A DNA stretch of 32,837 bases from Chitinophagaceae bacterium (GCA_019638595.1 JAHBTJ010000040.1:1-32837); one strand, 5' to 3'. Shown: positions 8,387-16,963, counted from the first letter of the stretch. Translations and numbers: made by a program. Notes: a model not told the origin generated them from the letters alone.

Positions 8387-9712
8387 CTACAGCATCTCGC
8401 TTGCCCATTTATCCCTGTCATCGGGACTGAACTTCCACGGGGCAAAATTGTTTTCGATATTAGATGACATTACATTCCATTCCTGGGGCGCATTGCTTTC
8501 TTCCATGATCAGGCAGCGGCGCAGCTCCATAATAATTTCCAGCGGGCTGATGCTCACAGGGCATTCTTCCACACAGGCGTTGCAGGTAGTACAGGCTCTT
8601 AGCTCTTCTACCGAAATATAGTTATGCAGCAAGCTTTTATTGTCGTCAACGAATGTTCCGTTGGCATGTATATTCCTGCTTACTTCTTCCAGCCTGTCTC
8701 TTGTATCCATCATAATTTTACGGGGCGACAATAATTTTCCTGTCATATTAGCCGGGCAGGCGGCGGAGCATCGCCCGCATTCTGTACAGGAATAGGCATC
8801 CAGCAGGTTGCGCCAGGTTAAATCAAATACATCTTTGGCGCCAAAACGTGCGGGAGCGGCATTGGTATCCGGGGCAGGAGCCAGCTCGGGCTGCATGGCA
8901 TACAGTACCTCATTTTGTATGGCCGGCATATTATTTATGATGCCCAATGGCTGAAGACGTGCGTAATAAGCGTTAGGAAATGCAAGTATGATGTGCAGGT
9001 GCTTTGAATAAGGCAGGTAGTTCATAAAAGCCAGTATCCCCAGTATATGCAGCCACCAGCAGCTTCTTTCTATTGCTACCAGCATGCCGTTGCTTAAGCC
9101 GGCAAATAAAGGCGCTATCCATCCTGAAATCAAAAACGGGCCGGTCGGATGTGCTGCATAATGCCCATATCCTTTTGATTGTAATACCTGGTCTGTACTG
9201 TTCATGGTAAGAAAGAGCAGCATCAACACGATTTCGGTGATCAGTATGTAGTTGGCGTCGCTGCGCGGCCAGCCGTCCAGGTCTTTGCTGATGAAACGTT
9301 TAAGCTTAATAATGTTTCTTCTTGCCAGGAAAGTGGCGCAGGCGAATATTACCAGTACGGCCAGTATTTCAAAGCTGTTGATAAGAAAGGAATAGAATGC
9401 GCCCAGTACCGGGGCAAATAAACGGTGTGTGCCCAGTATACCGTCGAGTATTATTTCCAGCACTTCTATATTGATAATAATAAAGCCGGCATATACAAAA
9501 AAATGGAGTATAGCCACCAGCGGGTTCCTGAACATTTTCTTTTGCCCGAACGCCAGCAATAATACATTCTTCCTGCGCGCCGAAGGTTGATCGGTATAGT
9601 TGGCATCCCTGCCCAACAAAATATTTTTCCGTATGCCCATTAGCCTGCGAACAAACAATCCGATGCCCGCAATAGCAATAATGGTAAATATCAATTGTAA
9701 TACTATCTGCAT
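8387..9712 (-). CDS. Membrane (Fe-S) oxidoreductase: NarI-like membrane domain plus two 4Fe-4S ferredoxin motifs
   Basis: The product has 441 aa. The N-terminal 250 residues are a polytopic membrane domain of the nitrate-reductase-gamma type, with helices near residues 2-22, 65-90, 103-130, 155-172, 192-212 and 218-235. Histidines at 70, 222, 238 and 240 could ligate hemes. The C-terminal cytoplasmic part has two clusters of the CxxCxxCxxxCP type: Cys309/312/315/319 and Cys374/377/380/384, as in HdrC. Such proteins carry electrons between a soluble donor (often ETF, lactate or glycolate type flavoproteins) and the quinone pool. The matching CCG/HdrB-like subunit is 6762-7541. No flavoprotein is encoded nearby, so the donor is unknown. 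Confidence 0.88.
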   Translation of the reverse strand: MQIVLQLIFTIIAIAGIGLFVRRLMGIRKNILLGRDANYTDQPSARRKNVLLLAFGQKKMFRNPLVAILHFFVYAGFIIINIEVLEIILDGILGTHRLFAPVLGAFYSFLINSFEILAVLVIFACATFLARRNIIKLKRFISKDLDGWPRSDANYILITEIVLMLLFLTMNSTDQVLQSKGYGHYAAHPTGPFLISGWIAPLFAGLSNGMLVAIERSCWWLHILGILAFMNYLPYSKHLHIILAFPNAYYARLQPLGIINNMPAIQNEVLYAMQPELAPAPDTNAAPARFGAKDVFDLTWRNLLDAYSCTECGRCSAACPANMTGKLLSPRKIMMDTRDRLEEVSRNIHANGTFVDDNKSLLHNYISVEELRACTTCNACVEECPVSISPLEIIMELRRCLIMEESNAPQEWNVMSSNIENNFAPWKFSPDDRDKWASEML

Positions 9713-9832
9713 TCTGCCTGTTGTAACGCTAAGATAGGATGTTTAGTACGAATAGTTGTCCCGAAAACGGCGTAGTGATTGTTTCCCGCCTGTAGTACTT
9801 TAAAGCCGGCTTGCAAATAAATGCTGCGAAAA

Positions 9833-9863
9833 TTTGAAAAACACCTGATACCGCTTAGTTTTG
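9833..9863 (+). promoter_or_regulatory. Full Bacteroidetes promoter for the phosphoribosyltransferase gene
   Basis: TTTG at 9833-9836, a 19-bp spacer, then TAGTTTTG at 9856-9863. Both elements and the spacing match the Bacteroidetes sigma-factor consensus (TTTG-N19-TAnnTTTG). The expected transcript start near 9870 gives a leader of about 15 nt. Confidence 0.75.
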
Positions 9864-9884
9864 GAAAGTTTAATTGAATGATGA

Positions 9885-10379
9885 ATGAAAAAGTATATTC
9901 TTACTTATGAGCAGATAGAAAAAAAGCTGCAACGGATGGCCTACGAAATTGCGGAGCAGAATGTGGGAGAAGAAAAGCTGCTTTTAGCGGGTATAAAAGA
10001 TAACGGCGTGGTAATAGCGCACCGGTTAAAATATTTGCTGAAACCTGTTTTTAAAGGTGAGGTAACAGTAACCGAACTGGGAGTGGACGACAAGAGATTT
10101 CCGCGTACGATAACGATTGATACTGCCCTTAACTTTGAAAAGCAGGTGGTGATAGTGGTGGATGATGTTGCCAATAGCGGCAAAACCATGTTATACGCCC
10201 TTCAGCCTTTTTTGAAAGATCAACCCAAAAAAATACAGACATTGGCCCTGGTAGACAGGACCCACAAAACATTCCCGGTGCATACCGATTATATAGGTTT
10301 TGCCATAGCCACTACTTTGCAGGAACATATTTTTGTGGAGGTAGACAATGATAAAGTTACGGGCGCCTGGCTGGAATAG
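9885..10379 (+). CDS. PyrR-like phosphoribosyltransferase
   Basis: The product has 164 aa of the type I phosphoribosyltransferase fold. The PRPP-binding loop is IVVDDVANSGKT (residues 90-101), preceded by LLLAGIKDNGVVIAHRL, the first hood/loop region. The arrangement resembles PyrR (uracil phosphoribosyltransferase or pyrimidine attenuation regulator), with TVTELGVDDKRFPRTITID in place of the usual PyrR middle segment. Whether it transfers phosphoribose to a base, and which base, cannot be decided from sequence. No pyr genes or attenuator are nearby, so regulation of a pyr operon in cis is unlikely. It has its own promoter; the phosphohexomutase gene follows after 72 nt. Confidence 0.85.
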   Translation: MKKYILTYEQIEKKLQRMAYEIAEQNVGEEKLLLAGIKDNGVVIAHRLKYLLKPVFKGEVTVTELGVDDKRFPRTITIDTALNFEKQVVIVVDDVANSGKTMLYALQPFLKDQPKKIQTLALVDRTHKTFPVHTDYIGFAIATTLQEHIFVEVDNDKVTGAWLE

Positions 10380-10451
10380 TTGTTGATATTCTTATTTTCT
10401 ACGATATTCGGATAAATATTTACTGATTGCAAACTCTAATGCATATTTATT

Positions 10452-12176
10452 ATGGACACTAAAATTAACGAACGCGTAGACTCATGGCTGAATGGCGCTT
10501 TTGACGAAGCCACCAAAGCCGACATAAAAAAGATACAATCGCAAAATCCTGATGAGCTTGTGGACGCTTTTTACAGGAACCTGGAGTTTGGTACCGGCGG
10601 GTTGCGTGGTATTATGGGAGTAGGAACCAACCGCATTAATAAATATACGATCGGTATGGCTACGCAGGGCTATGCCAACTATCTTAATAAAACATATCCC
10701 GGGGGGGAAATAAGAGTAGCCATAGCGCACGACAGCCGTAATAACAGCCGGCAGTTTGCCGAAATTACAGCCAATGTAATGGCCGCCAATGGTATTAAAG
10801 TATATTTATTTGAATCGTTGCGCCCCACCCCGGAACTATCGTTCGCTATTCGTACGCTGGGCTGCCAGGGAGGAGTAGTGTGTACCGCATCACATAATCC
10901 TAAAGAGTATAACGGTTACAAGGCTTACTGGAATGACGGGGGACAACTGGTGCCGCCGCACGATAAAAATGTAATAAAAGAAGTGGATAAAATCGCTTCG
11001 GTGGACGAAGTAAAATGGAGTGGGGGAGAAGAACGTATTGTGCTGATAGGGAAAGACATGGACGAAAAGTATTGGGAAATGGCGAAGGGACTGAGCGTGT
11101 ATCCCGATGTAATTGCCAAACAACACGACCTGAAAATCGTGTATACACCCATACATGGAACAGGCATTGTGCTGGTGCCTGAATTATTAAAGCGTTACGG
11201 CTTTACCAATGTAACGATCGTAGAAGAACAGGCAAAGCCCGATGGCAATTTCCCAACGGTAGTGTATCCCAATCCGGAAGAAAGCGAGGCGATGAGCATT
11301 GGTTTGAAAAAAGCCAAAGAGCTGAATGCTGATATATTGCTCGGCACGGATCCGGATGCAGACAGGGTGGGTATAGCGGTAAAGGATACCAAAGGCAACT
11401 GGTTGCTGGTAAACGGCAATCAAACTGCCGTACTGGCTTTCAGCTATTTGATAGAAGCGCGTAAGTCGAAAGGGATAGCCAAGTCCAACGACATGGTGGT
11501 AAAAACCATAGTAACCACTGATATGATAGACCGCTTTGCCGAGCAAAATGGTGTGGCCTGTTATAATGTGCTTACCGGTTTTAAATGGATCGCAGAGCTG
11601 ATAAAGGAAAAAGAAGGAATAGAAGATTATATTATTGGTGGTGAAGAAAGCTATGGCTTACTGGTTGGTCCCAAGCTGCGCGATAAAGATGCCGTAAGCG
11701 CTGTGGCAATATTGTGCGAAATGGCAGCTTACGAAAAAAATAAAGGCAGAAGCCTGTTCGAGAAGCTGATTGATCTGTACGTGCAGTATGGATTTTATAA
11801 AGAGCATCTGATATCCATCACTAAAAAAGGCATGCGCGGACAGGAAGAAATTGCTGAAATGATGCAGTCGTACAGGGACAATACTCCTAAATCCATTAAC
11901 GGGTCGCCTGTGGTGCAACTGCTCGATTATGAATTGCGCAAAGGGAAGAACCCGCAAACAGGAGAGGAGTGGGATATTACATTGCCCAAGTCGAACGTAC
12001 TGCAGTTTATCCTGGCTGATGGAAGCAAAATCTCCGCGCGTCCTTCGGGAACGGAGCCTAAAATAAAATTTTATTTTAGTGTAAACGACAGGCTAAGCAG
12101 CGCAGCAGCGTACGAATCAGTGAACGAGCAGTTGAATGAACGCATCAAGAGCATCATTGCCGACATGAAGCTGTAA
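10452..12176 (+). CDS. Phosphoglucomutase/phosphomannomutase (alpha-D-phosphohexomutase)
   Basis: The product has 574 aa, the usual length of the PGM2-like branch. All four active-site loops are present: phosphoserine loop TASHNPKEYNGYK with Ser147, metal loop GTDPDADR (298-305; Asp300, 302 and 304 bind Mg2+), sugar-binding loop GGEESYG (396-402), and phosphate-binding loop RPSGTEPK (530-537). It interconverts hexose 1-phosphates and 6-phosphates in the cytoplasm, feeding glycogen, nucleotide sugars and exopolysaccharide. The FGTGGLRGIMG motif near residue 46 is typical of this branch. It ends at a convergent terminator shared with the truncated BamA remnant. Substrate preference (glucose, mannose or deoxyribose/pentose) is not visible. 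Confidence 0.95.
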   Translation: MDTKINERVDSWLNGAFDEATKADIKKIQSQNPDELVDAFYRNLEFGTGGLRGIMGVGTNRINKYTIGMATQGYANYLNKTYPGGEIRVAIAHDSRNNSRQFAEITANVMAANGIKVYLFESLRPTPELSFAIRTLGCQGGVVCTASHNPKEYNGYKAYWNDGGQLVPPHDKNVIKEVDKIASVDEVKWSGGEERIVLIGKDMDEKYWEMAKGLSVYPDVIAKQHDLKIVYTPIHGTGIVLVPELLKRYGFTNVTIVEEQAKPDGNFPTVVYPNPEESEAMSIGLKKAKELNADILLGTDPDADRVGIAVKDTKGNWLLVNGNQTAVLAFSYLIEARKSKGIAKSNDMVVKTIVTTDMIDRFAEQNGVACYNVLTGFKWIAELIKEKEGIEDYIIGGEESYGLLVGPKLRDKDAVSAVAILCEMAAYEKNKGRSLFEKLIDLYVQYGFYKEHLISITKKGMRGQEEIAEMMQSYRDNTPKSINGSPVVQLLDYELRKGKNPQTGEEWDITLPKSNVLQFILADGSKISARPSGTEPKIKFYFSVNDRLSSAAAYESVNEQLNERIKSIIADMKL

Positions 12177-12199
12177 AAGCATTAGCAGAATTGATTCAT

Positions 12200-12232
12200 A
12201 ATAGCCCGGCTTTTGAAAATTGCCGGGCTATT
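12200..12232. terminator. Bidirectional hairpin between the phosphohexomutase gene and the BamA remnant
   Basis: AATAGCCCGGC (12200-12210), an 11-nt loop, and GCCGGGCTATT (12222-12232) form a perfect 11-bp GC-rich stem. No long T run follows, but position and strength fit a shared terminator for converging genes. Confidence 0.7.
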
Positions 12233-12290
12233 GTGTCAGTATAAGGGCCTGTTTTTATTTTATTGATATTATAAAATGTAATAAATTTCA

Positions 12291-12647
12291 CTAAAACGCC
12301 TCTGCAAAATTGATATAAAAGGCTTTGATATTGCCGCGGCCGAAACCCATATCAAAGTGCAGGTTCGTATTGTTCCGGCTATCTACCTTTATCCTTAGCC
12401 CACCCCCATATGAAACCCAGAAGTCATTTAATTGAAGCACTCCGTAGCGGGGGGCTACCTGCCCTGCCCCAACAAAAGTGCTTAGCCCAAAAATGCTCCA
12501 TGCCGGTATCCGCAATTCCATCTGCGCGTCTATAGCTGTTTTATCCCTGAGCGCTCCCATGTAATAACCTCTCATCCTGCTGTCGCCACCAAGCATGCCA
12601 AACTCATAGAACGGAACCGTACCTCTTACATAAATAGTTTTTAACCT
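12291..12647 (-). pseudogene. Truncated BamA/TamA (D15)-family outer-membrane protein, C-terminal remnant
   Basis: The last ~118 codons of a BamA-like beta-barrel survive. Homology-like sequence runs from TIYVRGTVPFYEFGMLGG through the RGYY motif and GGGLRIKVDSRNN, ending with FYINFAEAF, the C-terminal Phe beta-signal. Complete barrels of this type need about 350 residues, so the 5' two thirds are missing. The first in-frame stop upstream is TAA at 12648-12650, which is also the stop codon of the adjacent response regulator, so the remnant is fused in frame directly behind that gene. It has no start or promoter of its own unless an internal ATG (12596) is used. It probably marks a rearrangement breakpoint at the border between core genome and the signalling island. 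Confidence 0.8.
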
Positions 12648-13274
12648 TTATATCATTCCTGATTCAACAGCTTTTTTAAGAAGAGCGGTTGCGGAATTTA
12701 CACCCATTTTTTCCATCATATTCCTGCGGTGAGATACGATAGTGTGCTTACTCAGGAATAAGTTCAATGCAGTTTGTTCGATCGTTTTTCCTGACGCAAT
12801 ATATTTTAGTATTTCATATTCCCTCGGAGTAAATAAAGCTCTGCGCGTTCGTTGTACATTATTTGTCATTATTGACCGTACATCGGCACTCATAAAAAAC
12901 CTTCCATTCTCAATAGCGCACAGGCATTCTTCAATTTCATGCCGCTCCGAAGTTTTTGAGATAAAGGCATTGGCACCCTCTTTCTGTAAATGCGCCATCA
13001 CATTGGTGTTTGTCAGGCTGCTGACAACAATTATAAAAATGCCCGGATAGCCCGCCCGTATGCCGGCTATTTCAGCCAGGGTGTTCACCTGCGGCATCAT
13101 ATAATCAATAAACAGATGCGTAGATTCTCCTTTAACCAGCAATTGCTTTACTTCATCAATACTTTGAGCACATATGGTATTGTTAAAGCAATTTGTTTCT
13201 TTTAACAGGCAAGCCCATGCGAGCGAAAAAAGTTTGTGATCATCAAGCACAACAGCATTCCGATGGTTGTTCAT
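12648..13274 (-). CDS. LuxR/NarL-type response regulator
   Basis: The product has 208 aa counted from the ATG at 13274. The receiver domain has the acidic pair Asp11-Asp12, phospho-acceptor Asp57 (LFIDYMMP), Ser in VVSS and Lys in FISKTS, so it looks phosphorylatable. The C-terminal DNA-binding domain is a four-helix LuxR HTH: FTPREYEILKYIASGKTIEQ, then LFLSKHTIVSHRRNMMEKMG. An upstream in-frame ATG at 13325 would add 17 residues (MFRSLFNLFIHYSKKCC) and start 3 nt after the kinase stop, which would suit translational coupling; receiver homology does not need it. It is paired with the soluble kinase 13329-14087 immediately upstream. Its stop codon abuts the BamA remnant. Confidence 0.88.
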   Translation of the reverse strand: MNNHRNAVVLDDHKLFSLAWACLLKETNCFNNTICAQSIDEVKQLLVKGESTHLFIDYMMPQVNTLAEIAGIRAGYPGIFIIVVSSLTNTNVMAHLQKEGANAFISKTSERHEIEECLCAIENGRFFMSADVRSIMTNNVQRTRRALFTPREYEILKYIASGKTIEQTALNLFLSKHTIVSHRRNMMEKMGVNSATALLKKAVESGMI

Positions 13275-13328
13275 ACAGCACTTTTTGGAATAATGAATAA
13301 ATAAATTGAACAGGCTGCGGAACATTTT

Positions 13329-14087
13329 TTAACCGGAAAGCGGTAGCGAAACTTTCAGCGCGCATCCGTTTCCAACAGCGCTTTTTATTTCCATAGCTCC
13401 ATTAAATTTAACGATCCTTGCATATATGTTCGACATTCCGGTACCTGCTGCCGCCCTGGATGTATCAAAGCCCACACCGTCGTCTGAGATCATCAGAACG
13501 GCTTTTTTGCTCCGGCATATCAGCCTGATGTCGACATGTTTTGCCTTACTGTGTTTTATAATGTTGTTTAATTGCTCCTGGAAGATGCGGAATAACATTA
13601 GCCGGCGTTGTGCACATATTTTTGTCAGATCATTGTTCCTGCTATGCTTAAAACTTATTTTAAAGATACCAAGGGCTTTTATTTTCGCAACCAGGTCGGT
13701 TATTAGCTGTAAAAGCGATACATCCTTTTTTTGAGATACCACAAGTTCCGCCGAAATAATCCTGATATTGTCAATTGCAGATGTAAGTATAGAAAGCGCC
13801 TGCTCCCGGGCGGCCATTCCTTTTACAGTATCAACTTCAATGCAATCAATATATAATTTAACCACCGCTAACAGGGAGTTCACTCCATCGTGAAGTTCCC
13901 GCCCTATTTTTGTTCTTTCCTCCTCCTCGATCATGAGCTGTATATCAAGAAATTCTTTTTCGGAAATACCTTTCCCTTTCAGATTACGGCGATAAAAATC
14001 CAGGCTGGAAACATCTGCTTTCTCACCGTTGCAATACAATGGGCTGGTTGGCTCAGGATTGGAATACATTTTTCTTTCAAAAGGCAT
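13329..14087 (-). CDS. Soluble HisKA_3-type sensor histidine kinase without a sensor domain
   Basis: The product has 252 aa. The H-box EEERTKIGRELHDGVNSLLA contains the phospho-acceptor His66 and is of the NarL-partner (HisKA_3) type. The ATPase domain has an N-box (EQLNNIIKHSKAKHV), G1 box DDGVGFD and G2-like GTGMSNI, ending in GNGCALKVSLPL. There is no signal peptide, transmembrane helix or recognisable input domain; only about 55 polar residues precede the H-box, so its input must come from a partner protein. It is followed by its likely cognate regulator 12648-13274 on the same strand. The divergent neighbour is the TPR sensor 14801-16900, a candidate partner by position only. Confidence 0.9.
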   Translation of the reverse strand: MPFERKMYSNPEPTSPLYCNGEKADVSSLDFYRRNLKGKGISEKEFLDIQLMIEEEERTKIGRELHDGVNSLLAVVKLYIDCIEVDTVKGMAAREQALSILTSAIDNIRIISAELVVSQKKDVSLLQLITDLVAKIKALGIFKISFKHSRNNDLTKICAQRRLMLFRIFQEQLNNIIKHSKAKHVDIRLICRSKKAVLMISDDGVGFDTSRAAAGTGMSNIYARIVKFNGAMEIKSAVGNGCALKVSLPLSG

Positions 14088-14506
14088 AGGATAAGATTTA
14101 CTGTTTTAATTAAAAAAGAAACAGGGCAGGATTGGATAATGGATTAAAAATAGAAGTACGGATCATATTTGGTTTCACAGGAATAAGGTACTTTGTACAC
14201 TAATGTGCGAAATGATTCAACCGGTTTTCATATTGTTCTCCCCCGTTTCTTTTTTGTTTCTGCCGATCAGCCAGATACTTTCTTCGAAAATTATCATTTG
14301 ATTGACGATACAAAGTAACTACCTCAGATGCTTGTGTAAAATAGAGAAAGTGTAAAACCACGGTACTATTTTTAAAAAACAGATGTAGAAAATTTACTAC
14401 ATGCATTGCCTGCAACAAACTCTTTGCAGGAGTTGGCACCGGCATGTGGCAGGAAATGTTGTTGTATAAACAATAAAAGTCAATATGCTGCATCGCTACA
14501 GGTGAT

Positions 14507-14522
14507 TATACACAAAAGTGTA
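14507..14522. promoter_or_regulatory. Island palindrome, copy 1
   Basis: ATACACAAAAGTGTAC is the GTACAC-AAAA-GTGTAC dyad with one mismatch. It is 278 bp upstream of the split-kinase operon (14801) and 419 bp upstream of the opposite kinase (14087). The four copies in the island share the core TACACAAAAGT; see findings. Confidence 0.65.
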
Positions 14523-14729
14523 CTATCAGGTAAGTATAGCATTTTATAATTTAGGTTTCAATCATAATGGCTTTAATCCGCTTATTAAAGTAAAATAGGC
14601 TTTGTTGATCAATAATCTATTAAAAGGTGAATAGCCCGGACCAGCCTGACTGCTATGTAATTTTCAAAAAAGTTTTATATAAACAACAGGATAGTAAGAT
14701 GAAATATTTAATAACTGTATTAGTTCAAT

Positions 14730-14752
14730 TGAGCTAAGCTCAGTTTTAACTG
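14730..14752. promoter_or_regulatory. Two adjoining short palindromes upstream of the split-kinase operon
   Basis: TGAGCT-A-AGCTCA (14730-14742) is a perfect 13-bp palindrome. It overlaps CAGTT-TT-AACTG (14741-14752). They sit 50-70 bp before the ATG at 14801 and could be an operator or an mRNA-leader hairpin. Confidence 0.4.
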
Positions 14753-14800
14753 ACCCGTTAATGAATCGTTGCTGGCTTTTGATCTCTGGAAAGTGAATAT

Positions 14801-16900
14801 ATGAATAGAGATAAAAAAGTAAGGAAGATATTATTAATTACAGAGAAAGGAACTCCGGGTTACTCTTTCTCTCATCCGTTTTACCTGCTCATAACATACT
14901 GTAGCATTGTATTATTCTTGTCCTGTAAAGAAAATCCATCTCAATACTACCATCCTGAGTATTTTGATAGTATTTATCAGAAAATCCCCCTGCCAGACAG
15001 CAATGTAACCGCCGCCGATATTCAGTTCCTGGATGCCTCTTACAACGCTTTTGTTCATCCCGGTATTGGCGATATATACCGCAAATACAATTATAAACGT
15101 CATTTTTTTTATGATGCGCACAGGGATTATCAGCGGGGAATGCTTTATTGTGACAGTATTATTGACCTGTTATACAATTATACCTCCAACAAAGAAATTG
15201 CATGGTATTACGCAGATGCGATTTTTGTGAAGGGTGATATACTGATGCATACTCAGAAATTTGAAGAAAGCATGAGAATGTACCTGGAGGGTAAGAATAT
15301 CGTGCTGAATCTGTTAAAAGATTCATGTCTGCTTAATGAATATAACGGACGGGTGGGTAAACTGTTATACGAGCAGGGCGATTTCCTTGAGTCAGCCAAA
15401 AGCTATAAAGCGGGTTTTAACGATCAACAGAAGTGTAAATGGGACAATGCGAGAAAGTTTGCTTCCATGCAGGAGTACCTGGATAATATAGGCATTTGCT
15501 ATAGTCTTGCCGGCATGTACGATAGTGCTGATCTTTATTTTTCTTCAACGCTTGATTTTATTGACCGTAATAAAGGGAATGCCACCGTAACTAAAGGTTT
15601 TGTGACGCTTGCCAAAGCAGTTGTATACAGTAACCAGGCAGAGGTAGCTGGTAAAAAAGGGAACTTTCAGATGGCAGAGGAACTTTTTTTAAAAAGTATT
15701 GAAGGTACTGCTAACGTGGATCATTCTTTTACTCACGACACGCAATTGAAACTGGTGTCCTTTTATTTCCGGAACAATTATCCCGAAAAAGCAGCTAAAG
15801 TGCTGACTGACGTGAAAAGCTCGCTTGGAAACTTTCCTGATGATATTTCGCTACTCCATTGGTACCAGCATATGAAGTATTATGCTCTCAGGCAACATAA
15901 ACCCGGCGATGCCGTGACGTTCATGAAATTATATCTCCGCCTGAAAGATTCTGTTGAGATGCGAGACATGCAAATAGTTGCCCGGGACATAAGCAATGAG
16001 TTTGAAACAATAGAACAAAAGTCTTTGCGACGGTCTTTAGAAAGTGAAAACAAACGTAAGTCGGTTTTTATAGCAATGGTCATAACATTTTGCGTATTGA
16101 CAGGAGGAATATTGCTCTTGTTGTGGTATAATATACGCCGGTCGCACCGTTTTGCCGGGGTTATGACAGGCTTAAACAAAGAGATCGGCTTAAAGAACCA
16201 GGACCTGCAGGAAGCTTTTAATATCCTGGAGCAAACCTATAATGAAAACAGTAAAATTATCCGGGCCGTTTCATTCAATTTAAAAAGCCATATTGCTAAT
16301 ATCATACGAACCACAGCACGGTTGCAAAGCAGGCAGTACAGCAGGGAAATTAAAAACAAACTCGATATTATTGAAAACACCTGTGCCAACTCCTTACAAA
16401 CAATTTCCGAGATGACACCCGGTGTAAAAACGGGTATGAAATTCAGGATGGAACGCACGGACCTTGCCGTACTGCTTGAACAATGCGTAGAGCTGCTTCG
16501 ATCCAAAGCAGAAGAAAAAAATCAATCTATCCGGTTAAGGGCTGAAAGCATTATAACGAAAGTAGATACCCAAAGGTTCATGCGGGCCATTAACAACCTT
16601 TTGCACAATTCAGTAAAATTCAGCCCGGATCATTCGGTAATTGAGATCAGCCTGGAGAAAGAGGGTGGTGTTGCCCTGGTATCTGTACTGGATAAGGGTA
16701 TAGGCATACCGGATGAAATTAAAGAAAATATATTTTCGTTAAACACGGCCGGGAGCAGAAGAGGAACAAGCGGCGAAGAATCTTATGGCATGGGGCTTTT
16801 TATAACTAAAAAGGTTGTAGATGAACATCACGGGCGTTTGTGGTTTAGTAATCGCAATAAGGGAGGTACCGCATTCTACATAGAAATACCATTATCCTGA
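14801..16900 (+). CDS. TPR-transmembrane histidine-kinase-like protein with intact ATPase domain but no phospho-acceptor His
   Basis: The product has 699 aa. An N-terminal hydrophobic export segment ends in VLFLSC (Cys42, a non-ideal lipobox). A periplasmic TPR array follows to about residue 410 (repeats such as NIGICYSLAGMYDSADLYFS), then one transmembrane helix at 422-444 and a coiled-coil linker. The dimerisation helix reads IIRAVSFNLKSHIANI, where the classic S-H-E-L-R-T-P pattern has become S-F-N-L-K-S-H, putting Phe492 in place of the phospho-acceptor. The HATPase_c domain looks intact: N-box RAINNLLHNSVKFSPD (592 onward), G1 DKGIGI (631-636), G2 SYGMGLF (661-667), and final GGTAFYIEIPLS. 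It should bind ATP but cannot phosphorylate itself at the usual site. The next gene (9 nt to its ATG) has the His without an ATPase domain. Confidence 0.9.
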   Translation: MNRDKKVRKILLITEKGTPGYSFSHPFYLLITYCSIVLFLSCKENPSQYYHPEYFDSIYQKIPLPDSNVTAADIQFLDASYNAFVHPGIGDIYRKYNYKRHFFYDAHRDYQRGMLYCDSIIDLLYNYTSNKEIAWYYADAIFVKGDILMHTQKFEESMRMYLEGKNIVLNLLKDSCLLNEYNGRVGKLLYEQGDFLESAKSYKAGFNDQQKCKWDNARKFASMQEYLDNIGICYSLAGMYDSADLYFSSTLDFIDRNKGNATVTKGFVTLAKAVVYSNQAEVAGKKGNFQMAEELFLKSIEGTANVDHSFTHDTQLKLVSFYFRNNYPEKAAKVLTDVKSSLGNFPDDISLLHWYQHMKYYALRQHKPGDAVTFMKLYLRLKDSVEMRDMQIVARDISNEFETIEQKSLRRSLESENKRKSVFIAMVITFCVLTGGILLLLWYNIRRSHRFAGVMTGLNKEIGLKNQDLQEAFNILEQTYNENSKIIRAVSFNLKSHIANIIRTTARLQSRQYSREIKNKLDIIENTCANSLQTISEMTPGVKTGMKFRMERTDLAVLLEQCVELLRSKAEEKNQSIRLRAESIITKVDTQRFMRAINNLLHNSVKFSPDHSVIEISLEKEGGVALVSVLDKGIGIPDEIKENIFSLNTAGSRRGTSGEESYGMGLFITKKVVDEHHGRLWFSNRNKGGTAFYIEIPLS

Positions 16901-16963
16901 TCAATTAAAATGTAACAGGCAAAAAAGTATTTTATCAACCCAGGACTGAACATATTATTATTC

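Larger units (their letters stand above)
14088..14800. other. Intergenic region between divergent kinase operons
   Basis: About 710 bp without a convincing gene; it is AT-rich. A minus-strand open frame at 14200-14493 has no recognisable protein features. The region contains the palindrome at 14507-14522, a weak relative at 14195-14210 (GTACACTAATGTGCGA), and two short palindromes near 14730-14752. No TAnnTTTG element was found for either flanking gene. Confidence 0.6.

Noticed and set aside
14200-14493. Minus-strand open frame of 97 codons in the divergent kinase intergenic region
   Set aside because: Composition and codon use are not protein-like, no motif or signal is seen, and it overlaps regulatory-looking DNA.
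16901-16963. Separate small leader peptide between the two sensor genes
   Set aside because: ATG TAA would give a one-residue peptide; the in-frame signal peptide downstream shows it is the sensor's own start.
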